Shown here in pieces: positions 29,724 through 39,356 of a stretch of 64,000 bases of DNA. The DNA is from Marinobacter zhejiangensis. GTDB lineage: Bacteria > Pseudomonadota > Gammaproteobacteria > Pseudomonadales > Oleiphilaceae. Made by a program: the position numbers and the translations under genes. Each line of letters begins with the position of its first letter. Within the stretch, counting starts at the first letter, position 1. The DNA is taken from positions 1 through 64,000 of the forward strand of contig NZ_FOUE01000006.1 in the NCBI RefSeq assembly GCF_900114775.1, read 5' to 3'. The notes under the pieces are model-generated. The model did no database searches, was not told where the DNA came from, and worked only from the letters and a program-made list of their open reading frames with translations.

Positions 29724-30806
29724 ATGTCATTCAAGGCTTCGTGGGGAACGAGACTTCCCTTCTCTTTGCTCGCACTGTCGGTCGCATCGTTTCCTGTCTG
29801 TGCCATTGAATCCATCAGTGACAGGGAACTGGCAGGTATCACGGGCCAATCTGGCATTGTCGTCGAACTGGATGCCGGGGTAGATGCCGGCGGTGGTGCA
29901 GGCGCGCAGGCGGCTAATGGCGGAACCAGCGGGATCACCATCGAAATGGCGGCAACCATCGACATCGGCCAGATCCGCTACGTCGATGACGCCCCGTTGG
30001 ACATCAACAATTTCCACCTGTCCGGCCACAACGGCACGATGTTGGATAACATGAAGCTCACCATCGATGTTGCCGGCGATGGTGAGATACTGGACTACGG
30101 ATTTTCGGAGCTGGCCCGCCGAGGCGCCGACGGAATACTCGACCCAGCCAACCCCGATGTCGCCTACGCGATGGGCACCTACTCGGTCGGTGGCCAATAT
30201 GGCAAACAGTTCAACGATGGCGACCTGGTGATGCACCTGAGCCCGGTCACCAGCGGCGACCCCAGTAACGTCAACGACTACCTCAATGCCATCGACTTCG
30301 AGCTGGGCATTGACAGCATCGTCACCGGAGGAAACCCGGCCAGCACTACCCTGTTCTCAGACATATTCCTGACCGGCTACCTTGGCCCCACAGACATTGT
30401 GGTTCGCAATGATGGCACCAGCTACACCCGCCCCAACGGAGATGTGGTTCAGGGCTCTGAACTGCAGATCAGCAGCCATTTCCGGATTGATGACGGCTCC
30501 TTAAACTGGGACGTGGCCGACGTTATCCTGATCTTCAACCTGGCCGCGGTTGGGATTGAAGGACTCCAGGTCCATAACCGCCGGGGCAACGATACCCTGG
30601 GGCATTTCGGCATGGCCAACCTGGCTGCCAGCATTTCCGCAGGCACCAGCGCCACGTCCGGCATGCAGGGGATGTCGATCCACGACGTCGAGTTCCGTGC
30701 GGACATCGACATGCCCACCTTCCGCATTGGTAACCAAAGCATTGGTGGCGTCTACTTCACCGACTTCGTTATTTCCGACACCACCATGCTGGTCTATGGC
30801 CACTGA
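29724..30806 (+). CDS. Secreted DUF6160/FilA-like surface protein
   Basis: A 360-residue protein with a signal peptide (about 1-27, ending FPVCA) and, right after it, ISDRELAGITGQSGIVVEL, the N-terminal signature of a family of secreted proteins with a 'dispersed ELxxITGQxGI' start found in Acinetobacter, Marinobacter and Pseudomonas (DUF6160/FilA-like). The rest is Gly/Asp-rich and strand-prone with repeated IDIxx and HFxI patterns, suggesting a beta-repeat surface or outer-membrane-linked protein. No enzymatic motif is seen. It follows the alkB regulator, and a CRP-like hairpin precedes it. Its function is unknown; a surface or hydrocarbon-contact role is speculation. Confidence 0.65.
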   Translation: MSFKASWGTRLPFSLLALSVASFPVCAIESISDRELAGITGQSGIVVELDAGVDAGGGAGAQAANGGTSGITIEMAATIDIGQIRYVDDAPLDINNFHLSGHNGTMLDNMKLTIDVAGDGEILDYGFSELARRGADGILDPANPDVAYAMGTYSVGGQYGKQFNDGDLVMHLSPVTSGDPSNVNDYLNAIDFELGIDSIVTGGNPASTTLFSDIFLTGYLGPTDIVVRNDGTSYTRPNGDVVQGSELQISSHFRIDDGSLNWDVADVILIFNLAAVGIEGLQVHNRRGNDTLGHFGMANLAASISAGTSATSGMQGMSIHDVEFRADIDMPTFRIGNQSIGGVYFTDFVISDTTMLVYGH

Positions 30807-30887
30807 GCGTTGAGAGACCACGGATTCACAGCCCGTCCCCATTCGGTTTAGACTTGAGGGTCAAGGAAACCACAAGGGGATGAGCGT

Positions 30888-31832
30888 GTGAGCGGTATAC
30901 CTGTCGGCATCAGTACCTGCCTGCTGGGCCAGGAAGTCCGTCATGACGGCGGTCATAAACATTCCAGGTTTTGCACCCAGATCCTGGCCAAACACTTCGA
31001 CTTCCGCCCGGTCTGCCCGGAAATGGCGGCAGGACTGGGCGTCCCCCGCCCTGCCATCCATATCCGTGACATTGATGGCGAACTCCGGCTGATAGAAACC
31101 AAGAGCACCCACGACCATACGGAAGCCATGGAGCACGTCATCAAGGCGGTGATTCCTACCCTGGGTGATCTTCGTGGTTACATCCTCATGGCCAAATCTC
31201 CCAGCTGTGGCATGGAGCGCATCAAGGTTCACAATGCCGAAGGCCAGGTCGTTCATCGCGACGGCCGAGGCCTGTTTGCCGCTGCGCTGATGCAGGCGCA
31301 CCCACTGATGCCGGTCGAGGAAGAGGGGCGGCTCCATGACGATGGCCTGCGGGAGAACTTTATCGAGCGGGTATTCGCGTACGACGACTGGCTGCTGAAC
31401 GTCGCCTCGGACCTCACAGCCAAGGCCCTGATCGAGTTCCACACCCGTCATAAGTTCCAGCTTCTGGCCCATAACGAACCGCTGTATCGCCAATTGGGGC
31501 CACTGCTGTCGAATCTGAAGGATCAGTCGCTGGAAGCTGTCGCCCAGCGTTACATTGAGGGGTTCATGGCCGCAATGACCTGCAAGGTGAGCCGCGGAGC
31601 TCATGTCAATGCGATGCAACACCTGATGGGATATCTGAGGGAGGCCATCGGCGATGCCGACCGCCAGGTACTGCTGGAACAAATCGAGGCATACCGACGC
31701 GGCGAGCTGCCTTTAATCGTGCCGATGACTCTGCTGCGGATGGCCCAGCGGAGAGAACCGGTGGACTATGTGGAGTTGCAACACTACCTCAGCCCTTATC
31801 CGGACGAGCTGGGACTGCGAAACCGGGTCTAG
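30888..31832 (+). CDS. DUF523 and DUF1722 two-domain protein (YbbK-YbgA-like)
   Basis: A 314-residue fusion. The N-terminal DUF523 domain (about 1-150) has GISTCLLGQEVRHDGGHKHSRF, FRPVCPEMAAGLGVPRP and AKSPSCGM with conserved Cys that may bind a metal or cluster. The C-terminal DUF1722 domain (about 190-305) shows FIERVFAYDDWL, FHTRHKFQLLAHN and a YLSPYPDEL-type ending. Translation starts with GTG at 30888, 7 bases after AAGGGGA; a nearby ATG at 30880 reaches a stop after three codons. Such proteins often sit near photolyase genes, but none is here. The function is not established. Confidence 0.85.
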   Translation: MSGIPVGISTCLLGQEVRHDGGHKHSRFCTQILAKHFDFRPVCPEMAAGLGVPRPAIHIRDIDGELRLIETKSTHDHTEAMEHVIKAVIPTLGDLRGYILMAKSPSCGMERIKVHNAEGQVVHRDGRGLFAAALMQAHPLMPVEEEGRLHDDGLRENFIERVFAYDDWLLNVASDLTAKALIEFHTRHKFQLLAHNEPLYRQLGPLLSNLKDQSLEAVAQRYIEGFMAAMTCKVSRGAHVNAMQHLMGYLREAIGDADRQVLLEQIEAYRRGELPLIVPMTLLRMAQRREPVDYVELQHYLSPYPDELGLRNRV

Positions 31833-31837
31833 GCAGC

Positions 31838-31863
31838 CCCGGCACTGACACTTCGGGGCTACC
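31838..31863. terminator. Possible terminator between convergent genes
   Basis: AGCCCCG (31836-31842) and CGGGGCT (31855-31861) form a short GC stem between the DUF523/DUF1722 gene and trhO. No strong T-run is present; a second hairpin (CCAGGCC/GGCCTGG) lies across the trhO stop. Confidence 0.4.
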
Positions 31864-31878
31864 CAGCGAGCCAGGCCA

Positions 31879-32886
31879 TCAGGCCTGGCTTTGTTCTCCG
31901 GCAACGCTCTTGGCGGCCTGACGGGCACGCTCAGCTTTCTTGCGGGCTTTGCGCTCGGCAATTACCCGGGCGGCGTCTCCGCCCACGTGACTTTCCCCGC
32001 GCTGCTCCGCCAACCGCATCTGGCGCTCACGCTCGGCAAAACGGGCCTTCTGCGCCTCACTCAGGCTGCCGATACACTGATGGCAGCTCACGCCCTGCTC
32101 ATATTCCGGACGCAGTTTGTCTTCCTCGGTAACCGGCCGGCGGCAGGCATGGCACTGATCAAAAGCGCCCCGCTCCAACTGGTGATTCACCGTTACCCGG
32201 TCATCAAAAACGAAGCACTCACCCTGCCAGAGGGAGTTTTCAGCGGGAACCTCTTCCAGGTACTTGAGAATGCCGCCCTTGAGGTGGAACACCTCGTCAA
32301 ACCCCTGCTCTTTGAGGTAAGCCGTAGACTTTTCACACCGAATACCGCCGGTGCAGAACATCGCCACCTTCTTATGCTTGGCCGGATCCAGGTTCTGCTT
32401 GACGTAGTCCGGGAACTCGCGAAAGGTGTCAGTTGCAGGGTTAACGGCGTTCTTGAACGTGCCAATCTCGACTTCGTATTGGTTACGAGTGTCCACCAAC
32501 AGCACGTCCGGGTCTGAAATCAGGTCGTTCCAGTCTTTCGGCTCAACGTAAGTACCCACCACCCGCTTCGGGTCGATGCCCTCAACGCCCATGGTGACAA
32601 TCTCGTTCTTGAGCTTCACCTTGGTCCGCTTGAACGGCTGGATATCAACAAACGACTCTTTGTAGTCCACGCCCTCAAAGCGCTCGTCGCTATTAATCCA
32701 CGCCTTGACCGCATCAATGCCGTCACGACTGCCAGCGATGGTGCCATTGATGCCCTCACGAGCCAGCAACAAGGTGCCACACACCCCTTGCTCAAGCATC
32801 AGGTCAAGCAGAGGCTGGCGAAGGTCTTCAAAATTTTCGACAACTGCGAACTTGTACAGCGCGCAGACTACGACGGTATCAGTCAT
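31879..32886 (-). CDS. trhO: tRNA uridine(34) hydroxylase TrhO (YceA, rhodanese domain)
   Basis: A 335-residue enzyme that makes 5-hydroxyuridine at position 34 of some tRNAs using oxygen. The N-terminal acylphosphatase-like domain is followed by a rhodanese domain with the active loop [11 protein letters not shown] (C178 as the likely catalytic Cys). The C-terminal part has CxxC pairs ([14 protein letters not shown]) and a Lys/Arg-rich tail. Length and motifs agree with the family. It appears to be a single-gene unit. Confidence 0.93.
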   Translation of the reverse strand: MTDTVVVCALYKFAVVENFEDLRQPLLDLMLEQGVCGTLLLAREGINGTIAGSRDGIDAVKAWINSDERFEGVDYKESFVDIQPFKRTKVKLKNEIVTMGVEGIDPKRVVGTYVEPKDWNDLISDPDVLLVDTRNQYEVEIGTFKNAVNPATDTFREFPDYVKQNLDPAKHKKVAMFCTGGIRCEKSTAYLKEQGFDEVFHLKGGILKYLEEVPAENSLWQGECFVFDDRVTVNHQLERGAFDQCHACRRPVTEEDKLRPEYEQGVSCHQCIGSLSEAQKARFAERERQMRLAEQRGESHVGGDAARVIAERKARKKAERARQAAKSVAGEQSQA

Positions 32887-32990
32887 CTCTTTCTCCTGCT
32901 GACCGGATCGTAAATCCGGAGCATTAAACCCATTTTAAATAAGCCGTATCGGTGACGGCGGGCGAATTTTAACCGATGCCGCGCCACAAG

Positions 32991-33017
32991 AAAAACGCCC
33001 CGGCGATGCGGGGCGTT
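32991..33017 (-). terminator. Intrinsic terminator of the outer-membrane barrel gene
   Basis: A 9-bp stem AACGCCCCG / CGGGGCGTT with a 6-base loop lies 11 bp past the stop, followed on the minus strand by a T-run (TTTTT). Confidence 0.85.
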
Positions 33018-33027
33018 ATCGACAAAC

Positions 33028-33585
33028 TTAAAATCGGTACATCAGACCCGCTGTAAGGGCACTGATTTCAACTTCACTGTCTTCATACAGAACCAGATAC
33101 TCAAGGTTAAAGTCCGAACGTTCCGTGATGGAGACATTGGCACCTACCCCATAGGAGACATCGTCATCACTGCCACTGTCGTTAAAAACCGTGGCACCGT
33201 AGACGCTGGCGGTAACCTCTGACTTGATGCCGGTGTAGCCCAGAATCACATACGGATACACCGGAGTTTGGTTGGGGATTCCCGCAAGCACATAGCCACC
33301 AATGCTACGCTTGGTTTCAACAGTAACCTCTGCCCCATTGCCGCTAATGGAGTCATCCGTTACCCCAAACCCAGCACGACCTTCAATTGCGATGTAATCG
33401 TTGAGGCGCCCACCGATCCGAAAAGAAAGGTGACCGTAATTAAAGGTATCTGGCGCCTCATCGATATCAACCGATAACCGAGACAGGTTTACTCCAACAT
33501 AGCCCTTGGGCGTGCTATCAACTTCCGCGTGCGCACTCATGGCCATCAACGCCGAAACCGACGCAGCGATTACTGCTTTTTTCAT
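33028..33585 (-). CDS. Small outer-membrane beta-barrel protein
   Basis: A 185-residue protein with a clear signal peptide (about 1-20, ending SAHA) and an eight-strand barrel pattern: alternating polar/aromatic strands such as GYVGVNLSRLSVDI, YIAIEGRAGFGV and VYPYVILGYTGI, and the C-terminal Phe (SALTAGLMYRF) recognised by the Bam complex. It resembles the OMP_b-brl/OmpA-like N-terminal barrel group; no peptidoglycan domain is attached. Role unknown, possibly structural or a narrow channel. Confidence 0.82.
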   Translation of the reverse strand: MKKAVIAASVSALMAMSAHAEVDSTPKGYVGVNLSRLSVDIDEAPDTFNYGHLSFRIGGRLNDYIAIEGRAGFGVTDDSISGNGAEVTVETKRSIGGYVLAGIPNQTPVYPYVILGYTGIKSEVTASVYGATVFNDSGSDDDVSYGVGANVSITERSDFNLEYLVLYEDSEVEISALTAGLMYRF

Positions 33586-33725
33586 GTCTTTTCCCTGTTA
33601 GATGTACTTTATTCGGGGTATCCCCGCATCCACGGGCCGGCATGATAGATCATCTGGCTCATTTAATACGAACACATGTCACGATCACGGGAAATATTGC
33701 ACGAATTAACAGTCCCTCAAAAAGT

Positions 33726-34457
33726 TTACTCCGAACGGGTCCCAAGCTCCCGTTCGACAACCGCTGACAGCTGTCCCCAGCCTGGACGGCTGAGCTTAAC
33801 GCTGTCCACTAGCACTGTCGGTGTGCTGGTGACCCGAATGCGCTTGGCGACCTCAACACTGTTCTCGATGACTTCTCGATGAAGTTCGCTCTCCATGCAG
33901 CGGCTGAAACGACGTTCTTCAAGCCCCAACTCTCTGGCATAGCGGGCGAAGATCTCGCTGGCAACGCTGGAGTTGCTCCACTCGGTCTGATTGGCAAAGA
34001 TTCGGTCATGCATTGCCCAGTAACCCTCCTGATCACCGGCACAACGCGCGGCCATAGCTGCGGGCATGGCGTTCTGGTGCTGGCCCAATGGAAGGTCGAA
34101 GAAGACAAAACGGACCTTGCCGGACGAAACGTATTCATCCTTGAGCTGGGCACTGGCCTCAGCAAAGCGACCACAGGCCGGGCACTGGAAGTCTGCAAAC
34201 TCACGAACCACTACAGGGGCATCCGCATCGCCGATGCTGACACCGAACCGGTCCAGCTCCGCAGGGAAAGGTTCAGCATTGGCGGCCGCTACCGGGAGGG
34301 ATTCTGCCTCGGGCTCCGGGGGCTGGGTTACCCAGAACACACCGGCCACAAGCGCGACCACCAACAGCACCACGGCCACAATCACTCCGGTCTTGCCACC
34401 ACCCGTCTTCCGGTCTGCCGGCTTGCCGGTCTCATTGCGACGTTTTGCCTCGCCCAT
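33726..34457 (-). CDS. Membrane-anchored DsbA-family thioredoxin-fold protein
   Basis: A 243-residue protein with a short basic N-terminus, one membrane helix (about 24-44) and a periplasmic DsbA-like domain with CPAC at C92-C95 (FADFQCPACGRF). The cis-Pro loop is STPTVLVDSVKL. The family (thioredoxin_4) includes DsbA/DsbG-like and BdbD-like oxidoreductases. The ATG at 34457 is chosen because AAGGAG is five bases before it; the GTG at 34463 abuts the ribosome site. The partner DsbB is not here. The exact redox role is uncertain. Confidence 0.87.
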   Translation of the reverse strand: MGEAKRRNETGKPADRKTGGGKTGVIVAVVLLVVALVAGVFWVTQPPEPEAESLPVAAANAEPFPAELDRFGVSIGDADAPVVVREFADFQCPACGRFAEASAQLKDEYVSSGKVRFVFFDLPLGQHQNAMPAAMAARCAGDQEGYWAMHDRIFANQTEWSNSSVASEIFARYARELGLEERRFSRCMESELHREVIENSVEVAKRIRVTSTPTVLVDSVKLSRPGWGQLSAVVERELGTRSE

Positions 34458-34546
34458 ATTCACTCCTTACCTGTTATTGACGTGAGACGCTAAGATCCTG
34501 CCGTCATTCAAAAAGTTCCCAGAGAGCCTACCAGAAAACCCAGCAT

Positions 34547-34888
34547 TCACCAGTCTCCCATCAATTGTCGTAACTGATGGTTCAATCGCTCTACCTCCCG
34601 CCGCAACGACTGAACATCATCCAGCAGGTCCAACGACATCGCCAGCCCCGGTACATTGAGGTCCAGGTCCCGCTGCAGCCGTTGCGCCTTCCGTAACCGG
34701 GCCAGGGCCGGCAGGTCAAAACACCACTCTCGGACCTCACCTTCCTCGACAGGTGAAATCACACCGTAATTCACAAGTTTGATGACAAACTCGGCATGAA
34801 CTTCACCGCGTTCACAGAACTCTCGCAGGGTGAAAGTGGTGTGGGCGTCGATCAGCTCCACATCATAAATGGGTTCACTCTTTGCCAT
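34547..34888 (-). CDS. cbpM: Chaperone modulator CbpM
   Basis: A 113-residue MerR-like helix-turn-helix protein that binds the J-domain of CbpA and inhibits it. The pattern TFTLREFCERGEVHAEFVIKLVNYGVISPV and ALARLRKAQRLQRDLDLNVPGLAMSLDLLDDV is characteristic. It lies 13 bp downstream of cbpA, the usual arrangement. Confidence 0.9.
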   Translation of the reverse strand: MAKSEPIYDVELIDAHTTFTLREFCERGEVHAEFVIKLVNYGVISPVEEGEVREWCFDLPALARLRKAQRLQRDLDLNVPGLAMSLDLLDDVQSLRREVERLNHQLRQLMGDW

Positions 34889-34901
34889 GGTGCCGCTCCC
34901 G

Positions 34902-35855
34902 TTACACGCCCAACTTGCTTCGCGGATTAAAGGCCGGCTCGGCCTCGGCTAACTTCGCATACAACTCTGCCGCCTTTTCACTGTGCTGTTCAGGCATCAC
35001 GATCTGGAGCACAGCAATCTCGTCACCGGGGTGTTTGCCCGGTAACCCCTTGCCCTTGAGGCGCAGTTTTCGACCACTGGACGACCCCTTGGGCACTTTC
35101 ACATTGACCCGACCATCCACGGTAGGCACGGTGATTGTGGCGCCCAGCGCCGCTTCCCAGGGCGAAATCGGCACGGTTACGAAGATATCCCGCCCCTCAA
35201 TGGTGAAATGCGGATGGGGCGCCAGTTCCACTTCAATGAACAGGTCTCCGGCTTCTCCGCCCCCAATCCCGGGTGCCCCCTGGCCTTTCAGGCGAATGTG
35301 CTGCCCTTCCCGCATCCCTTGGGGAATCTTCACCTTCAGGGTTTTCTGGCGAGCCCGGACATGGCCATGCTCGTCCATTTCATGGACCGTGAACTGAACT
35401 TGCTTTTCACAACCATGAAACGCCTCCTCAAGAAACAGCGACAGGCGGGCATGCACATCTTCCCCTCGCATGCTGGCCTGGTGACGGAAGCCAAACCCGC
35501 CCCGTTGGCCACCGCCGCCACCGAATATCGACTCGAAGAAATCGCTGAACCCGCGGGCATCGGCATGGGTATAGCCACCGCCACCAAAATGAGCCGCGCT
35601 TTCCCAGCCCGGTGGTGGCTCAAACTGCCCACCCTGAGATCCGTACTGGCGAAGCTGGTCATACTCAGCTCGTTTCTCGGGGTCTTTAAGCACCTCATAG
35701 GCCTCCCCGACGTCCTTGAATTTCTCGTCGGCATCCGCTTCCTTGCTGACGTCCGGGTGGTACTTCCGCGCCAGCTTTCGGTAGGCCTTCTTGATCTCTT
35801 CCGGCGCAGCGGACTCACTGACGCCGAGGGTAGCGTAATAGTCCTTGAACTCCAT
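34902..35855 (-). CDS. cbpA: Curved DNA-binding protein CbpA (DnaJ-like co-chaperone)
   Basis: A 317-residue Hsp40. The J-domain (about 4-70) has [31 protein letters not shown] with the essential HPD. A Gly/Phe region with [11 protein letters not shown] follows (about 90-125), then two C-terminal beta domains for substrate binding ([41 protein letters not shown]). There is no zinc finger, which separates CbpA from DnaJ. It can replace DnaJ with DnaK and also binds curved DNA in E. coli. Paired with its regulator cbpM. Confidence 0.94.
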   Translation of the reverse strand: MEFKDYYATLGVSESAAPEEIKKAYRKLARKYHPDVSKEADADEKFKDVGEAYEVLKDPEKRAEYDQLRQYGSQGGQFEPPPGWESAAHFGGGGYTHADARGFSDFFESIFGGGGGQRGGFGFRHQASMRGEDVHARLSLFLEEAFHGCEKQVQFTVHEMDEHGHVRARQKTLKVKIPQGMREGQHIRLKGQGAPGIGGGEAGDLFIEVELAPHPHFTIEGRDIFVTVPISPWEAALGATITVPTVDGRVNVKVPKGSSSGRKLRLKGKGLPGKHPGDEIAVLQIVMPEQHSEKAAELYAKLAEAEPAFNPRSKLGV

Positions 35856-35966
35856 GATGCCTCTCGCAACAAAAGTGATGGGTAACTGGAATAACTATTG
35901 TTGGCGAGCGGAAATTTACAAGGTGGGGATGATCAGGGTTTAAGCGTATTCAGGAAATGGACTCAA

Positions 35967-35998
35967 TAAAAAAGGGGCAGATATCACATCTGCCCCTC
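35967..35998 (-). terminator. Intrinsic terminator of the tktA-epd-pgk-fba operon
   Basis: AGGGGCAGAT-ATCAC-ATCTGCCCCT (35973-35997) is a perfect 10-bp stem, and on the minus strand it is followed by TTTTTTATT. It lies 27 bp after the fba stop. Confidence 0.92.
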
Positions 35999-36024
35999 TT
36001 CAGGTACGTCCGATCAGAACCGGA

Positions 36025-37089
36025 TCAGTTCACTTTCGGATCCAGCTCACCAGAGGCATAGCGCTCGAACATCGCGTCCAGGCTGACTGGCTTGATCTTG
36101 CTGGCGTTGCCGGCACAGCCAAAGGCTTCGTAACGGTCGATACAGATATCGGTCATCGCCTTGACGGAAGCCGCCAGGTATTTGCGCGGGTCGAACTCTG
36201 AGGTGTTCTGCGCCAGGAAGCGACGGATGGCACCAGTGCTGGCCAGACGCAGGTCGGTATCGATGTTGACCTTACGCACACCATGCTTGATGCCTTCCAC
36301 GATTTCCTCAACCGGCACACCGTAGGTTTCCGGGATTTCGCCGCCGAACTCGTTGATCACGGCCAGCCAGTCCTGAGGTACCGAGCTGGAACCATGCATA
36401 ACCAGGTGGGTACCGGGGATGCGCTGGTGAATGGCCTTGATCTGGTCGATCGCCAGGATGTCCCCTGTCGGCGGACGGGTGAACTTGTAGGCGCCGTGGC
36501 TGGTACCGATAGCAATCGCCAGGGCATCCACACCGGTCTTCTTGACGAAGTCGGCCGCTTCTTCCGGGTCGGTCAGCATCTGGCTGTGGTCCAGCTTGCC
36601 TTCTGCGCCGATGCCGTCTTCTTCACCGGCCATGCCGGTTTCCAGGGAACCCAGGCAGCCCAGCTCACCTTCAACGGAAACACCACAGGCGTGGGCCATT
36701 TCCACGGTACGACGGGTTACGTCCACGTTGTACTCGTAGGAGGTCGGGGTCTTGCCATCTTCCCCCAGGGAGCCGTCCATCATAACGGAGCTGAAGCCCA
36801 GCTGGATGGAGCGCTGGCACACGGCCGGGCTGGTGCCGTGATCCTGGTGCATCACCACCGGGATATGGGGAAACTCTTCAATCGCAGCCAGGATCAGGTG
36901 GCGCAGGAACGGCGCACCGGCGTACTTGCGGGCACCGGCGGACGCCTGCACGATCACCGGGGAGTCGGTCTTGTCGGCCGCTTCCATGATGGCGCGCATC
37001 TGCTCCAGGTTGTTAACGTTGAACGCGGGCACACCGTAGCCATACTCCGCTGCGTGATCCAGCATCTGGCGCAAGGAAATCAGGGCCAT
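36025..37089 (-). CDS. fba: Class II fructose-1,6-bisphosphate aldolase
   Basis: A 354-residue zinc aldolase of the Calvin-cycle-like subtype. Visible features: [17 protein letters not shown], the catalytic Asp and first zinc His in [24 protein letters not shown], the loop [11 protein letters not shown] and VMHGSSSVP, and [14 protein letters not shown] for phosphate binding. It cleaves or forms fructose-1,6-bisphosphate. It is the last gene of the operon and is followed by a strong terminator. With the other three genes it can run gluconeogenesis and pentose-phosphate interconversion. Confidence 0.96.
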   Translation of the reverse strand: MALISLRQMLDHAAEYGYGVPAFNVNNLEQMRAIMEAADKTDSPVIVQASAGARKYAGAPFLRHLILAAIEEFPHIPVVMHQDHGTSPAVCQRSIQLGFSSVMMDGSLGEDGKTPTSYEYNVDVTRRTVEMAHACGVSVEGELGCLGSLETGMAGEEDGIGAEGKLDHSQMLTDPEEAADFVKKTGVDALAIAIGTSHGAYKFTRPPTGDILAIDQIKAIHQRIPGTHLVMHGSSSVPQDWLAVINEFGGEIPETYGVPVEEIVEGIKHGVRKVNIDTDLRLASTGAIRRFLAQNTSEFDPRKYLAASVKAMTDICIDRYEAFGCAGNASKIKPVSLDAMFERYASGELDPKVN

Positions 37090-37131
37090 GGGTATTCTCC
37101 TTAATTAATCTGAATTCGGTTTAAACGTTTC

Positions 37132-38292
37132 TTACGCGCCGCGTTCTTCGAGTACGGCTACGGCCGGCAGCACTTTACCTTCCACAAATTCCAGGAAGGC
37201 TCCGCCCCCGGTGGAAATGTAGGAAATCTTCTCACTCACACCATACTTGTCAACGGCGGCAACGGTGTCGCCGCCACCCGCCAGGGAGAAAGCATCGCTC
37301 TGGGCAATCGCATCCGCCAGCGCCTTGGTGCCATTGCCAAACTGATCAAACTCGAACACGCCCACAGGGCCGTTCCACAGGATAGTCTTGGCAGATTTCA
37401 GCAATTCGGCGAACTGGGCTGCGGTTTGCGGGCCGACATCCAGAATCATGTCACCATCAGCCACTTCATCGATGGATTTGGTGGTGGCTTCCGCCGTCTC
37501 GGCAAACTCGCTGGCAACAACCACGTCGCTCGGCAGCGGGATGTTGACCTTGCTGGCAATGTCCCGGGCCGTGTCCACCAGGTCATGCTCGCACAGGGAC
37601 TTTCCTACCGGGTGACCGGCCGCGGCCAGGAAGGTGTTGGCGATACCGCCACCCACGATCAACTGGTCACAAATTTCGGACAGAGCGTTGAGCACATCCA
37701 GTTTGGTGGATACTTTGGAGCCACCAACGATGGCAACCACCGGCTTGGCGGGTTTATCCAACGCTTTACCCAGGGCATCCAGTTCAGCCGCCAGCAACGG
37801 ACCGGCACAGGCTTCAGGTGCAAAACGAGCGACACCGTGGGTAGAGGCCTGGGCACGGTGTGCGGTGCCGAACGCATCCATCACGTAGATGTCGCACAAC
37901 GCGGCGTACTGCTTGGACAGACCCTCGTCGTCTTTCTTCTCGCCCTTGTTGAAACGAACGTTCTCAAACAGCACCACTTCGCCGTCGGCGACCTCAACAC
38001 CGTCCAGATAGTCTTTCACCAGACGCACGCCCTGGCCCAACAGGCCTGACAGGTGATCGGCCACGGGCTTCATGGAGGAGGCCTCGTCATAGACGCCCTC
38101 TTCCGGACGGCCGAGGTGAGACATCAGCATGACCTTGGCGCCAGCATCCCGGGCAGCCAGGATGGTCGGCAGCGATGCACGGATGCGGGCGTCACTGGTC
38201 ACTTTGCCGTCTTTGACAGGTACGTTCAGGTCTTCCCGGATCAGTACGCGCTTACCGGCGAGATCCAGATCGGTCATTTTTTTGATGGCCAT
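37132..38292 (-). CDS. pgk: Phosphoglycerate kinase
   Basis: A 386-residue kinase moving phosphate between 1,3-bisphosphoglycerate and ADP. Substrate-binding segments: [16 protein letters not shown] near residue 15, [23 protein letters not shown]; nucleotide-binding: [16 protein letters not shown] and the GGG hinge ([10 protein letters not shown]). Length is normal. It lies 35 bp after epd and 42 bp before fba. Confidence 0.97.
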   Translation of the reverse strand: MAIKKMTDLDLAGKRVLIREDLNVPVKDGKVTSDARIRASLPTILAARDAGAKVMLMSHLGRPEEGVYDEASSMKPVADHLSGLLGQGVRLVKDYLDGVEVADGEVVLFENVRFNKGEKKDDEGLSKQYAALCDIYVMDAFGTAHRAQASTHGVARFAPEACAGPLLAAELDALGKALDKPAKPVVAIVGGSKVSTKLDVLNALSEICDQLIVGGGIANTFLAAAGHPVGKSLCEHDLVDTARDIASKVNIPLPSDVVVASEFAETAEATTKSIDEVADGDMILDVGPQTAAQFAELLKSAKTILWNGPVGVFEFDQFGNGTKALADAIAQSDAFSLAGGGDTVAAVDKYGVSEKISYISTGGGAFLEFVEGKVLPAVAVLEERGA

Positions 38293-38327
38293 AAGGTCGT
38301 CTCTTCAAAAATAATCAGTGTTTACGT

Positions 38328-39356
38328 TTAATTCAGTTCCAGCCAGCTCCGGCTGACATCCAGCATCCGGTTGGCAAAGCCCCATTCGTTGTCAAACCAG
38401 CACAGCACCTTGACCATGCGACCACCGGTTACCCGGGTCTGGCCGCCATCGACCACACCAGAGTGGGCGTCATGGTTGAAATCGGAACTGGCGAGCAATT
38501 CATCGGTATAGCCGAGAATGCCGTTAAGCGCACCGCCGGCGACCTGCTTCAACAGGGCATTCACCTGCTCTACCGAGGTTTCCTGGCGTACATTCAGTGT
38601 CATGTCTATGGCCGACACATTGGTTGTCGGCACCCGCATCGCCACTGCACTGAAACGGTCCTTCATCCGGGGCAAGAGTCGTTCGATCCCCTTAGCAAGA
38701 CCTGTGTCCACCGGCACGATGTTCTGCAAGGCACTGCGGGTGCGGCGCAAGTCGTGGTGGTGGTAGGCGTCGATCACCGGCTGATCGTTCATGGCGGCAT
38801 GGATTGTGGTCGTCACGCCCTGCTCAACCCCAAAGGCCTCGTCCAGCACCTGGATCACTGGCACGATGCAGTTGGTGGTACAGGAGGCGTTGGATACGAT
38901 TCGATCCGCCGCCATCAGTGAGCGCTCATTCACCCCGAACACCACGGTACGATCGACATCTGCTTCAGCAGGCTGGGAAAACAACAGCCGCTTGGCACCC
39001 GCCGCCAGGTGTTGTTCCGCCGTGGCCCGGTCGGAAAATGCTCCGGAGCACTCCAGCACCAGATCAACATCCAGCTCGGCCCAAGGCAGTTCTGACGGAT
39101 CCTGGCAACTCACCACATTAATACGGTCGCCGTTCACCAGCAGCTGGCTCCCCTCAACCACCACTTCGCCACGGAAACGACCGTGGGTGGAGTCGTACTT
39201 GGTCAGGTGGGCAATGGTGTCGATATCCGACAGCTCATTGATCGCGACCACCCGAAGGTGGTCACGAAAGCCGTTCTCGTACAGAGCCCTGAGGACACAC
39301 TGTCCGATACGGCCATAGCCGTTAATGGCAACGCGAAAAGGCGCCGGGGCGGACAT
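38328..39356 (-). CDS. epd: Erythrose-4-phosphate dehydrogenase Epd (GapA-like)
   Basis: A 342-residue member of the GAPDH superfamily. NAD motif INGYGRIGQCVLRALYE (11-27); catalytic C159 (NASCTTNC) and H186 (TTIHAAMN). The sequence KYDSTHGRF and LRRTRSALQNIVPVDTGLAKGIERLLP resemble Epd more than housekeeping GAPDH, and the location between tktA and pgk supports it. Epd makes 4-phosphoerythronate for pyridoxal phosphate synthesis. A GAPDH role (gapB-like) is the alternative. Its ATG overlaps the tktA stop (TGATG). Confidence 0.87.
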   Translation of the reverse strand: MSAPAPFRVAINGYGRIGQCVLRALYENGFRDHLRVVAINELSDIDTIAHLTKYDSTHGRFRGEVVVEGSQLLVNGDRINVVSCQDPSELPWAELDVDLVLECSGAFSDRATAEQHLAAGAKRLLFSQPAEADVDRTVVFGVNERSLMAADRIVSNASCTTNCIVPVIQVLDEAFGVEQGVTTTIHAAMNDQPVIDAYHHHDLRRTRSALQNIVPVDTGLAKGIERLLPRMKDRFSAVAMRVPTTNVSAIDMTLNVRQETSVEQVNALLKQVAGGALNGILGYTDELLASSDFNHDAHSGVVDGGQTRVTGGRMVKVLCWFDNEWGFANRMLDVSRSWLELN

